Assembly: GCA_002707835.1 (NCBI GenBank) | Contig: PANZ01000011.1 | Location: forward strand, 1 to 37,677 | Length of the DNA: 37,677 nt | Direction: 5' to 3' | Source of the DNA: Chloroflexota bacterium | Lineage (GTDB): Bacteria; Chloroflexota; Dehalococcoidia; UBA2979 | Part shown: positions 18,638 through 27,885 of the stretch, piece by piece | Numbering within the stretch: position 1 is the stretch's first letter | How the letters are laid out: every line of letters starts with the position of its first letter | Position numbers and translations under genes: made by a program | The notes under the pieces: model-generated | Told to the model about the DNA's origin: nothing | Seen by the model: the letters and a program-made list of their open reading frames with translations, nothing else | Database searches by the model: none

Positions 18638-18669
18638 TAATCCTGTCTAATCTTTTCCAAAGCTAATTT

Positions 18670-19425
18670 TTATAAAGGCCTTGCCAGTCCACCGTCACGT
18701 CTAATTCTCCAAAAATGAACTGCCATAAATATAGCAGCAATCAAAGGTAAACCAATCACATGTAAAGTATAGAATCGAATCAAAGCTGCTTGCCCTACCT
18801 GAAAGCCACCAACGAGAACGAATCGATTAGGTTCACCCAATATAGGAGCAGAGCCTACCATATTAGTTCCAACTGTAATCGCCCATAGTGCGAGTTGATC
18901 CCATGGCAATAAATATCCGGTAAAGGAAAGCAATAAAGTCAACACAAGCAATACAACACCCACAACCCAATTGAACTCTCGTGGTGGCTTGTATGCACCT
19001 GTATAGAAAACACGCATCATATGCATCAAAACAGTGAGTACCATGCCATGAGCCATCCATCTATGCAAATTACGTAATAACTGACCAAAACGTACATCAG
19101 TTTCTAATCTTAAAATATCTCCGTATGCTCGCTCAATAGAAGGAACATAATAGAACATCAGAAGCACACCGGTAATTGTCAATCCTAAAAACAAGAAAAA
19201 GGATAAGCCACCCAAACAAAATGTATGCGTAATTTTAACGTGAGTCCTGTGTATCCTGGTAGGATGAAGATGGAGAAAAACATTTGTTGCAACAGCTAAC
19301 ATTTGATTACGTGGAGTGTTGGGATATCCAGATCTAAATATTGATTTCCAAACTCTATTCTTAAAAGCAAAATCATAGAGCCTGTCACCTAAAGTTTGTC
19401 CACGAGGTTGTTCACCAGTTGCCAT
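18670..19425 (-). CDS. Cytochrome b6-like N-terminal cytochrome b subunit
   Basis: [87 protein letters not shown]. Confidence 0.96.
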   Translation of the reverse strand: MATGEQPRGQTLGDRLYDFAFKNRVWKSIFRSGYPNTPRNQMLAVATNVFLHLHPTRIHRTHVKITHTFCLGGLSFFLFLGLTITGVLLMFYYVPSIERAYGDILRLETDVRFGQLLRNLHRWMAHGMVLTVLMHMMRVFYTGAYKPPREFNWVVGVVLLVLTLLLSFTGYLLPWDQLALWAITVGTNMVGSAPILGEPNRFVLVGGFQVGQAALIRFYTLHVIGLPLIAAIFMAVHFWRIRRDGGLARPL

Positions 19426-19476
19426 CTCTACCCCAGTCTTACACTCTTTTATATTCGTTTATTAGTAAACGATTCA

Positions 19477-19578
19477 CTATGCTTCCCACCATTTTCCTAG
19501 TACTACCATGATACCCAAGGACACCATAAAAGTAACGAAAACAGCAATTAGCTCCAATCCTTCACCTTCACCAAGCAT
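19477..19578 (-). CDS. 33-aa single-pass membrane peptide upstream of cytochrome b; candidate small bc-complex subunit
   Basis: Hand translation: MLGEGEGLELIAVFVTFMVSLGIMVVLGKWWEA*; SD AGGAGAG; one central hydrophobic helix; same strand directly before the cytochrome b gene. Confidence 0.65.
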   Translation of the reverse strand: MLGEGEGLELIAVFVTFMVSLGIMVVLGKWWEA

Positions 19579-19714
19579 ACAATCTCTCCTAACACCAGCC
19601 TGCCATCAACTTCATAAATATGGCTACTCGTATTAAAGGCCTTTGGCGACACTATCTACACCAGCAAATAGGGTCAAGGGATCTGTCAATTTAATCTATA
19701 GAAATTCTACCATT

Positions 19715-20440
19715 TTATTCGTATATTTTCGGTATCCCGCCTCTTAAAACTCTCCAAATTCCCTTCAAGTCTATTATTGCTGTCTTCAAAATATCAACCC
19801 TACTGTCTGGGTCATCTGTCCAAGTAACTGGTACCTCAAGTATCCTTATTGAATTATGTTGAGCCACGATTAATAATTCAGAATCAAAAAACCAACCGCT
19901 ATCTTCAATCAAAGGCAAGATATCCCTAGCAACCTCTGTACTAATTGCTTTAAAGCCACACTGCGCATCACTAACCTGTAATCGTGCGAAAAAATTTAAG
20001 ATAAAAACATAAGATCGAGATATAATTTCTCTTTTCCACCCTCGCGAAGTCTTCGATTGAGAAGATAATCTACTTCCATAGGTAATATCTGCAATACCCA
20101 AGTTAAATGGTTCAACTAATTTTTTTAAATCAGCTAAATCTGTAGATAAATCAACATCCATATATCCACATACTTCAGCATCCGAAGTTAGCCAAGCATT
20201 TTTCAAAGCTAGGCCTCTACCCTTTAAGGGGATATGCATCGCAACAACTTGATTTTTATATTTTTGTTCTAACTTTTTTGCAATTTTAAAAGTTGCATCA
20301 GTTGAAGCGTTATCAGCAATAATAATTTTCCACTGAAAATTAAAATTCTGCTGCATAAAAGGCACAACTTGGTCAATTGTATTTTCTAAAACGTGCTCTT
20401 CGTTATAACAAGGAATAACAAGATCAAAGCTATCTATCAA
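19715..20440 (-). CDS. Family 2 glycosyltransferase (dolichyl/polyprenyl-phosphate sugar synthase-like)
   Basis: DLVIPCYNEEHVLENTI, IIADNASTDAT, VCGYMDVDLSTDLADL, DAQCGFKAISTEVA. Confidence 0.92.
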   Translation of the reverse strand: MIDSFDLVIPCYNEEHVLENTIDQVVPFMQQNFNFQWKIIIADNASTDATFKIAKKLEQKYKNQVVAMHIPLKGRGLALKNAWLTSDAEVCGYMDVDLSTDLADLKKLVEPFNLGIADITYGSRLSSQSKTSRGWKREIISRSYVFILNFFARLQVSDAQCGFKAISTEVARDILPLIEDSGWFFDSELLIVAQHNSIRILEVPVTWTDDPDSRVDILKTAIIDLKGIWRVLRGGIPKIYE

Positions 20441-20456
20441 AACTCTGTCCTAATTT

Positions 20457-22034
20457 CTAATGCCTAAAATGTCTAACACCCGTAACCACAAGAGAAATAT
20501 TTAATGCATCCGCAGTTTCTATAGATTCTTGATCTCTAATTGAACCACCGGTGTGAGCAATGACTTTGCAGCCTGCTGAAGCACATACTTCGATTGTGTC
20601 GGGGAATGGAATAAGAGCGTCGGTTGCAGCAACAGCACCCTCAGCATTGTCAGCTGCTTGTTGTTTGGCTAATTCAGCACTAGCGACACGATTTGGTTGA
20701 CCTGCACCCATCCCAATGAGAGTTCGATCTTTTACAAATGCCACTGCATTTGATTTCACATGCTTACAAACCTTCCATGCAATAAGTAAATCTGCTAACT
20801 CTTTATCTGATGGAACCCTAGAAGAGACTGTCTGAAATTCTATTTGTTGATCTAGATCACTCTCTTGCACCAAAAACCCTCCCCTAACAGATCTTATTTC
20901 AACTCTATCTTTGAGAGGACTTCCGATTGGGGCTTCTAAAATACGCAAATCTTTAGACTTCTTACGCAGATGTTGTAAGGCTGCTCCATCATAGCCTGGG
21001 GCAATAATTATTTCATAAAACATCCTCGTTCCACTATCAGGGCTACGAACTTCACGTAAAGCTTCAGCAAAATTCATATCGACAATTCGATTAGTAGCTA
21101 AAATTCCTCCATAGGCTGAAAGTGAATCTCCATTATTTAATGCCTGTTCATAAAGCTCGTTGAGGTTCTCGTTATCAGATGAACATGCAAAACAGGCTGG
21201 ATTCGTATGCTTTATGATTGCAAGAGCAGGCTCTTCAAAATCACAAACGAGATTATATGCAGCATCAGCATCTAAAAAGTTTACATACGACATCTGCTTC
21301 CCATGCAATTGAGTAAACGCCCCGATTCCTTCACTTTTTACATAAATAGAGTCATGTGTATAGAAAGACCCCTTTTGGTGAGGGTTTTCCGCATATCGAA
21401 ATTCTTCAATTTTTGTAGCAGCAAGAGTAAGACGTTCAGGAAAATCATCATCTTTTCTAAGGAACTCTGCCACTAAACTATCGTAATGTGCGACATGTTG
21501 AAATGCTTTTGCAGCCAAAGTGCGCTTATACTCTTCACTAATTTTTTCTATATCACCATCAGCATCTCGAAGAACTTCGATAATTTTGTCATAGTCATCA
21601 GGATCAACAATCGGCAAAACTGCACTATGATTTTTTGCAGATGCTCGTATTAATGTAGGACCGCCAATATCAATTTGCTCTAATATTTCTGGAAAAGAAT
21701 TCTCGGCGTTTGTAGCAGTTTCCACAAATGGATAAAGATTACAGACGACTAAGCTAATAGGTGGGATTGAATATCTTTTAACTTCATCTTCATCTTCTGC
21801 ATGACCGCGCCGAAATAATATCCCTCCGTGAACAGTTGGATGAAGTGTTTTTACTCTGCCCCCAAACATTTCGGGGCTGCCAGTAAGATCAGCTATTTCT
21901 GTGACAGGAATTCCCGCATCACTTATTGATTTAGCTGTTCCGCCTGTCGCAATAATTTCACATCCCATGGAAAGCAAGCTCTGCGCAAATTCCTGAATGC
22001 CCTCTTTATCATATACAGCTAAAATCGCACGCAT
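20457..22034 (-). CDS. purH: Bifunctional AICAR transformylase/IMP cyclohydrolase
   Basis: ATGGTAKSISDAGIPV, GGRVKTLHPTVHGGIL, RYAENPHQKGSFY, KHTNPACFACS, GAGQPNRVASAELA. Confidence 0.98.
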   Translation of the reverse strand: MRAILAVYDKEGIQEFAQSLLSMGCEIIATGGTAKSISDAGIPVTEIADLTGSPEMFGGRVKTLHPTVHGGILFRRGHAEDEDEVKRYSIPPISLVVCNLYPFVETATNAENSFPEILEQIDIGGPTLIRASAKNHSAVLPIVDPDDYDKIIEVLRDADGDIEKISEEYKRTLAAKAFQHVAHYDSLVAEFLRKDDDFPERLTLAATKIEEFRYAENPHQKGSFYTHDSIYVKSEGIGAFTQLHGKQMSYVNFLDADAAYNLVCDFEEPALAIIKHTNPACFACSSDNENLNELYEQALNNGDSLSAYGGILATNRIVDMNFAEALREVRSPDSGTRMFYEIIIAPGYDGAALQHLRKKSKDLRILEAPIGSPLKDRVEIRSVRGGFLVQESDLDQQIEFQTVSSRVPSDKELADLLIAWKVCKHVKSNAVAFVKDRTLIGMGAGQPNRVASAELAKQQAADNAEGAVAATDALIPFPDTIEVCASAGCKVIAHTGGSIRDQESIETADALNISLVVTGVRHFRH

Positions 22035-22051
22035 TATTAATCCTTGATGTA

Positions 22052-23137
22052 CTAATCAGGTAAACCTTCTACAAATTTCTGCAAATTTTCAGCTTTTTTT
22101 ATTTCTCCAACTAACCATGAACCTTCGACTTCATTAATTATTTTGCTGGCAATATTTTCTTTGACCACAATAATTATTCCAACACCCATATTAAAAGCTC
22201 CAAACATCTCAGAGTCCTCAATGGAACCTGCTTCTTGAATAACTTTAAATATGTTTGGAATTTGCCATGATTCAGTATCAATCCATGCAGATTTTCCATT
22301 AGATTCATCATGCCCAAATAGTCTAGAAAGGTTCCCTCCAATGCCGCCACCCGTAATATGTGCAATACCGTGAATTTGTTCTAAGTAGGGGTCAAGGTCT
22401 GATAAAAAAGAACGATGTGTAGCTAAAAGTGCATCACCCAAAGATCCGCCTAGAGAAGGAAATTCTTTTTGGAGTATCTGTCTGTCATGCTCAAATCCCA
22501 AATCTTTTCCTATAGACCAAATTTTTCTAACAAGAGAGTATCCGTTTGTCTGCAAACCTCCTGAGGGCAAAGCGACAAGCACATCACCAATATCTATTTT
22601 TTTTCCATCTATTATTTTTGCCCTGTCAACTATCCCAACAATAAAGCCAGCCAGATCAAAATCACCTGAACGATACATATCAGGCATATCTGCTGTTTCT
22701 CCACCTAGTAATGCAACATTTTGCTCAGCACAAGCATTCCCAACACCAGAAACAATATCGATTCGTTGTGCTTGTGAAAGATCGGCTGTTGCGAGATAGT
22801 CCATAAAAAATAAAGGCCTAGCTCCAACTGTAAGGATATCGTTTACACAGTGATTGACTAAATCTGCCCCAACTGAATCAAAACGATCCAAAGCAGTAGC
22901 AATCAAAATCTTTGTACCAACTCCGTCCGCACTTGCAACCAACACAGGTTCTTGCAAACCAGTTGGAAGACTAAACAAGCCTGCAAAAGGGCCAACTCCT
23001 GATAAAACCTCAGGCCTCATAGTTTTTATGGCAATTTCTGAAAATGCCTTAACCGTAAGCTCTGCAGCTTCTACATCGACACCTGCATCGACATAACTTA
23101 AAGATTCAAATTCTGATTTAGACATCTTAACTTTCAC
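22052..23137 (-). CDS. purM: Phosphoribosylformylglycinamidine cyclo-ligase
   Basis: YVDAGVDVEAAE, ASADGVGTKILIA, DLVNHCVNDILTVGARPLFFMDYLAT, GGETADMPDMY, HITGGGIGGNLSR. Confidence 0.98.
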   Translation of the reverse strand: MKVKMSKSEFESLSYVDAGVDVEAAELTVKAFSEIAIKTMRPEVLSGVGPFAGLFSLPTGLQEPVLVASADGVGTKILIATALDRFDSVGADLVNHCVNDILTVGARPLFFMDYLATADLSQAQRIDIVSGVGNACAEQNVALLGGETADMPDMYRSGDFDLAGFIVGIVDRAKIIDGKKIDIGDVLVALPSGGLQTNGYSLVRKIWSIGKDLGFEHDRQILQKEFPSLGGSLGDALLATHRSFLSDLDPYLEQIHGIAHITGGGIGGNLSRLFGHDESNGKSAWIDTESWQIPNIFKVIQEAGSIEDSEMFGAFNMGVGIIIVVKENIASKIINEVEGSWLVGEIKKAENLQKFVEGLPD

Positions 23138-23187
23138 GTGGGGAATCTTATTTAGATCAAACTACACTATCAAAATTACACAAGCCA

Positions 23188-24666
23188 TTATCTAGACTTA
23201 AGTATTGGCAAAGCATGACGATCATGTACATCACCAATATCTGGCTCAAAAGCCAATTTATCAAGCTGTAAAGGTACAGGACTAGGATAATTCCCGGTGA
23301 AACAAGCATCGCAATGCGATCCACTCTCAGTATTAGCAGCGCTCACTGTTCCCTCAAGAGACAAATACCCTAAAGTGTCTGCACCAATATGATCGCGAAT
23401 CCCTTCAATACTACTTTGAGATGCGATTAATTCTGAACGCGTTGCCATATCAACACCATAAAAACATGGATGTGTAATTGGTGGTGAAGTCACGCGCATA
23501 TGTATCTCCGTAGCACCAGCATCTCGTAACATTTTTACTACACGCGGGGTAGTCGTCCCTCGAACAATAGAATCATCGACAACAATCAATCTTTTCCCAT
23601 CAATAATCTCTTTCAGGGGATTGAATTTTAGATGGACACCCTGTTCACGTAATCTTTGATCTGGTTGAATAAATGTTCTGCCGACATACCTATTCTTTAT
23701 GAGCCCTTCCGCGTAAGGAATATTCGCTTCACGTGCATAACCAATTGCCGCAGCAGTCGCTGAATCGGGGACACCTATAACTAAATCAGCTTCCACCGGA
23801 TGCTCTCGTGCTACAGCAGCACCCATCCGCATACGTACAGGATGTAAAAGCTGCCCCGAAAGATGTGAATCTGGACGTGCGAAATAAATAAATTCCAGAA
23901 GACATATCTTTTCAGGACTTTCCTCTTTTTTACTATTGGAAGATTTTAATGGAAACCAAGAAGTCAAACCTTCAGCATCTGCTCTAACTACTTCACCAGG
24001 CAGCACTTCACGAACAAATTTTGCTCCTAAGTGATCCAACGCACATGTTTCAGAAGCAAAGACATATCCATTATCCAGTTCACCTATACATAACGGCCTA
24101 ATACCCAAGGGATCTCGTACTGCAAAAACACCTTCAGGAACTAAAATCGTCAACGAATATGCACCATTCGCACGACGCATAAGCTGACCGAATCGTTGTT
24201 CCCAATTATCGCCATGTGCATTACTAAGACACCTTGCAATTACCTCAGTATCACTAGAGGTTTCAAAGTTAACGCCTTCTGCCTCTAGACCTTCTCGGAG
24301 TACATCTGCGTTCACTATGTTCCCATTATGTGCAATGGCCATAGTTCCGTATCGACCTTTTATCAATAAAGGTTGTGCATTTTCTAGTTTACTTGAGCCA
24401 GTAGTTGAATAACGTGTATGGCCTATCGCGTGTGTACCGGCCAAACCAGCAAGTACCGTTTCATCAAATACTTGGGTTACTAAACCCATCTCAGCATATA
24501 AATGAATTTTTTTTGAAGATCCTGCAGAAGCTATCCCTGCCGATTCTTGTCCACGATGCTGCAAAGAATGTAATCCAAAAAATGTAAGTCGAGCTACATC
24601 TTCGCCTGGAGCGAAAACTCCGAAAACTCCACACTTTTCTCTTAGGTTATCCAACGAATACAACAC
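23188..24666 (-). CDS. purF: Amidophosphoribosyltransferase (Fe-S-type)
   Basis: Propeptide then CGVFGVFAPGED, GLHSLQHRGQESAGI, VIGVPDSATAAAIGYA, LIVVDDSIVRGTT, CFYGVDMATRSELIA, HCDACFTGNYP. Confidence 0.98.
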   Translation of the reverse strand: MLYSLDNLREKCGVFGVFAPGEDVARLTFFGLHSLQHRGQESAGIASAGSSKKIHLYAEMGLVTQVFDETVLAGLAGTHAIGHTRYSTTGSSKLENAQPLLIKGRYGTMAIAHNGNIVNADVLREGLEAEGVNFETSSDTEVIARCLSNAHGDNWEQRFGQLMRRANGAYSLTILVPEGVFAVRDPLGIRPLCIGELDNGYVFASETCALDHLGAKFVREVLPGEVVRADAEGLTSWFPLKSSNSKKEESPEKICLLEFIYFARPDSHLSGQLLHPVRMRMGAAVAREHPVEADLVIGVPDSATAAAIGYAREANIPYAEGLIKNRYVGRTFIQPDQRLREQGVHLKFNPLKEIIDGKRLIVVDDSIVRGTTTPRVVKMLRDAGATEIHMRVTSPPITHPCFYGVDMATRSELIASQSSIEGIRDHIGADTLGYLSLEGTVSAANTESGSHCDACFTGNYPSPVPLQLDKLAFEPDIGDVHDRHALPILKSR

Positions 24667-24720
24667 TTTCGAAGAATGCTACAAAGGCGCAGTGTAGCAT
24701 GAGATAGCAATATTTCCTTG

Positions 24721-25131
24721 TTATTTATTATTTTGATCAATTAAATTTTGATGTTCAATCTTAATGCACTTGTCCATAACTACAGTTAATCCCAGATCTG
24801 TGGCTTTTTTAGCAGCAACTTCATTCACCACTCCTAGCTGCATCCAAATTACCTTAGCGTTAGACTCTATTGCATCTTCAACCACTTCTAAAGCATGCTC
24901 TTTCCTACGAAAAATATCCACAATGTCTACTGATTGCGGAAGGTCTTGCACTTTTGGATAACAAGTTTGTCCCAACACATTTTTTTCAAGAGGATTTACC
25001 ATAAAAACAGTAAATCCTTTATTAATTAAGTATCGAGCAACTTCATTAGAAGGACGATCTAATTTATTAGAAACACCCACTACAGCTATAGATCTATATT
25101 CATTCAAGAAATTAAAATTCACTTTTGCCAC
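24721..25131 (-). CDS. CoA-binding domain protein (YccU-like)
   Basis: SIAVVGVSNKLDRPSNEVARYLINKGFTVFMVNPLEKNVLGQTCYPKVQDLPQSVDIVDIFRR. Confidence 0.93.
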   Translation of the reverse strand: MAKVNFNFLNEYRSIAVVGVSNKLDRPSNEVARYLINKGFTVFMVNPLEKNVLGQTCYPKVQDLPQSVDIVDIFRRKEHALEVVEDAIESNAKVIWMQLGVVNEVAAKKATDLGLTVVMDKCIKIEHQNLIDQNNK

Positions 25132-25134
25132 CTG

Positions 25135-25812
25135 TTAACGTTGAATTTGTCGATAGCGTTTACGCCTTTTAGACACTGTCAACTCATAACTATCTTTCCC
25201 GCTAGAACTATTTTTGTTTGCCCTAACTTCAACAGAGGCCATTTCACCAAGCAACATAGCTAGTTTATTTATTCGATTGCTTGCGGTATCTACGAACTCG
25301 CGTGGTTCAATAATCCTCGCGACACTCAATTCTTTATCATTGTCTTTTACCATTAATATTTCAAACTCCACTAAATCCTGCTTACTTCCTCCTGCTAAAA
25401 AATCATCAAAGTCATTTCGGATGAAAAAATGATCAATCCTATCAAAGGGGACTAATTCATATGTTCCAATACCTAGACCTAACAAACCTTGCTGCCATCG
25501 TGCAGAATATTTTGATTTTTCTAATACAAAGCTAGTCCCGGCAATATTGTTGATGAGGCCAATCAATGAAAGTGGGCCAATTATGCTAGAAAAAACAAGT
25601 AGAAAAACTAAAATACCTAAGGACCAAGTATCGATAAATATAACTAACAACGTCACGGATACTATAAACATACATAACTCAACAATAGGGAATATCAGGC
25701 CACTTTTCCCTTGCTTAATTGAAATTGATTGTTCCGTAACTATCGCTACAGATCTATGGAGTGATATCTGACACCGATCACCCATTTGAACCTCGACTCT
25801 TTCTAAAGCCAA
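25135..25812 (-). CDS. Uncharacterised membrane protein with two to three TM segments
   Basis: 225-aa ORF with a hydrophobic block (IFPIVELCMFIVSVTLLVIFI...LGILVFLLVFSSIIGPLSLIGLI) and a basic C-terminus; 3-nt gap to the next gene. Confidence 0.7.
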   Translation of the reverse strand: MALERVEVQMGDRCQISLHRSVAIVTEQSISIKQGKSGLIFPIVELCMFIVSVTLLVIFIDTWSLGILVFLLVFSSIIGPLSLIGLINNIAGTSFVLEKSKYSARWQQGLLGLGIGTYELVPFDRIDHFFIRNDFDDFLAGGSKQDLVEFEILMVKDNDKELSVARIIEPREFVDTASNRINKLAMLLGEMASVEVRANKNSSSGKDSYELTVSKRRKRYRQIQR

Positions 25813-25877
25813 TTAATTGCTAAGCATAATGAAAATACGTATCATTGAGTTCAGCATATCTTAACTCAGAGAATTTC

Positions 25878-26054
25878 ATGAACCGAGAACTTATCAACAT
25901 TTTAGTGTGTCCTGTTACTAAAGGAACGTTAACTCTAAATATTATCGAAGAACTAGATGACGATATCATTACAGGAACATTAACCTCTCCCGAGGGACGT
26001 GTTTACAAAATTGAGCAAGGCATCCCAAATCTACTGCCCCCTCCTCAAAACTAA
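25878..26054 (+). CDS. Trm112 family protein
   Basis: MNRELINILVCPVTKGTLTL...LTSPEGRVYKIEQGIPNLLPP; ATG at 25878 gives a canonical Trm112/YcaR N-terminus. Confidence 0.9.
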   Translation: MNRELINILVCPVTKGTLTLNIIEELDDDIITGTLTSPEGRVYKIEQGIPNLLPPPQN

Positions 26055-26056
26055 AA

Positions 26057-26572
26057 TCAAGTCCACGGCCATTCAGCAATTTTTACTACCTCTTTTTTTG
26101 ACTGAATATCCAATGCGGTTAGAGCTTCAAGCGACGTTTTATCTGTAACAGGATTCACTAAATGGCCAGCAATGTCACACAAAGGGACTAACACAAAAGC
26201 TCTCTCTTCAATAAGTGAATGAGGTACCGTTAATTCATCGGAAGTGATAGTTTGGTCGCCAATAAACAAAATATCAATATCTATGATGCGTTCAGTCCAT
26301 CTTTCTGCAAGCATATCCCTACCCATCATTTTTTCAATCTCTTTTACCACTATGAGTAGCTCACTAGCAGATAAATCACTCATCCCAGACACAACAGAGT
26401 TAAGAAATGACGGTTGATTGAGAACTCCCCATGGAGGAGTTTCATATAAACCACTAAACTCATCAATGTGCACGCCATTATTAATCAACTGATGAATAGC
26501 GATCTGTAAATTATCTAAACGATCACCTAAGTTAGATCCTAAACCAAAATATGTTCTAAATATCTGTGACAT
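26057..26572 (-). CDS. folK: 2-amino-4-hydroxy-6-hydroxymethyldihydropteridine pyrophosphokinase
   Basis: YFGLGSNLGDRLDNLQIAI, ETPPWGVLNQPSFLNSV, RWTERIIDIDILFIGD, VPHSLIEERAFVLVPL. Confidence 0.97.
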   Translation of the reverse strand: MSQIFRTYFGLGSNLGDRLDNLQIAIHQLINNGVHIDEFSGLYETPPWGVLNQPSFLNSVVSGMSDLSASELLIVVKEIEKMMGRDMLAERWTERIIDIDILFIGDQTITSDELTVPHSLIEERAFVLVPLCDIAGHLVNPVTDKTSLEALTALDIQSKKEVVKIAEWPWT

Positions 26573-26581
26573 ACAATATTA

Positions 26582-27019
26582 CTAATCATCTTCAGAATTA
26601 ATTAATTCTTCTTCAACTAAACCACCTTGACTAATCTTAAATGCTCTAACTTCAGGGGGATCTTGAGCAAGTGAAACTAAAATATAAAAACATTCAGGGA
26701 ACATCGGTTCATGATCAAATTCCCCAGGAGGGAAAAAAGCTTGCCTTATATCTGTAGCGGATGGATAAGCCTCTGATGCAACATGCGAATGATATATAGC
26801 AAAAAGATATTCACCTGCTTCTTCTCTTGCTTGTTCGAGTTTCAACATACTCAATGGATCCATCGAATATCTAAAAGGGCTGGCTGCAATATTCTTTACG
26901 CGATTAACTGTCAGGGGTTTGTTATTTTTACCATTAACCTGTCCACATGCTTCATTAGGTAAGTCATCTACAGCATGCGCAATCATTTCATCTATTAATT
27001 TCTTTGGGATACGTGGCAT
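26582..27019 (-). CDS. JAMM/MPN+ metalloprotease (Mec+-like)
   Basis: PNEACGQV (Glu) and YHSHVASEAYPSATDIRQAF (HxHx7SxxD JAMM motif); in a cluster with cysM and a CysO-like carrier. Confidence 0.9.
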   Translation of the reverse strand: MPRIPKKLIDEMIAHAVDDLPNEACGQVNGKNNKPLTVNRVKNIAASPFRYSMDPLSMLKLEQAREEAGEYLFAIYHSHVASEAYPSATDIRQAFFPPGEFDHEPMFPECFYILVSLAQDPPEVRAFKISQGGLVEEELINSEDD

Positions 27020-27030
27020 AATATTTTAAG

Positions 27031-27882
27031 TTACCCACCATTTTGCAAAATTTGCCGGAATGTAAATTCTATACTATCTTCCACACGATCAAATCCTCGC
27101 CAATGGCCAAAACGATTACTTAATTTCTTCAAAATCACTTCAACAGCTTCGTGATTACTTTGCCCATTACCAATACATTCCTTAGTTGTACTAACTAGTT
27201 CATTAATAAAATCTTTTGCCTCAACTAATGCTTCATGCCCTCCCACAGGGCCATGGCCTGAAATAAACCGATCAACAGGCAATTCACACAATAAACGACC
27301 AGTCTCAACCCAATCCTCCATATAGCCATCCATCATAAAAGGCACACCTGAATCTTGAGCAACATCACCAGTGAAAACTAATTTGTCTTCTGGTAAAAAA
27401 ATAAAAATATCTCCACTCGTATGAGCGCGGCCAAAGTAACGTAATTCTATTACTCTTCCTCCAAAATACATTGATAATTTTGAATTGAATGTCATTGCAG
27501 GTGGAGTAATAGTGACAGTACGCGCCTCCTCGGACCAAGATTCTTTAGATGTAACAATTTTGTTCATCCATAATTCTTGCGCTTCTATATCAAGCATTTC
27601 TGCGCGACAATTTTGGTGACCAATAATCGTCGCATCCGGAAATTCTTCATTACCCAAACTATGATCCCAATGTGAGTGTGTATCGATAACATATTTGATA
27701 GGTTTGGATGTAATTTTTCGAACATCTTCTATTAGTGCCCTCGCAAAAGAAGGCACTCGAAGTGAATCAATAATCATCACTCCTTCATCACCCACTATAA
27801 TCCCGGCATTCGTTAGACCTTCATGTAATCTAGCAAAAACACCATCCGATACTTCAACTAACTCCACCCCTGCACTAACCAT
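27031..27882 (-). CDS. MBL-fold metallo-hydrolase
   Basis: YVIDTHSHWDHSLGNEEFPDATIIGH, LVFTGDVAQDSGVPFM, FISGHGPVGG. Confidence 0.92.
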   Translation of the reverse strand: MVSAGVELVEVSDGVFARLHEGLTNAGIIVGDEGVMIIDSLRVPSFARALIEDVRKITSKPIKYVIDTHSHWDHSLGNEEFPDATIIGHQNCRAEMLDIEAQELWMNKIVTSKESWSEEARTVTITPPAMTFNSKLSMYFGGRVIELRYFGRAHTSGDIFIFLPEDKLVFTGDVAQDSGVPFMMDGYMEDWVETGRLLCELPVDRFISGHGPVGGHEALVEAKDFINELVSTTKECIGNGQSNHEAVEVILKKLSNRFGHWRGFDRVEDSIEFTFRQILQNGG

Positions 27883-27885
27883 TTT

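Noticed and set aside
19579-19714. Possible tRNA or small RNA in the gap before the bc operon
   Set aside because: No cloverleaf or T-loop consensus found by eye; more likely promoter or spacer.
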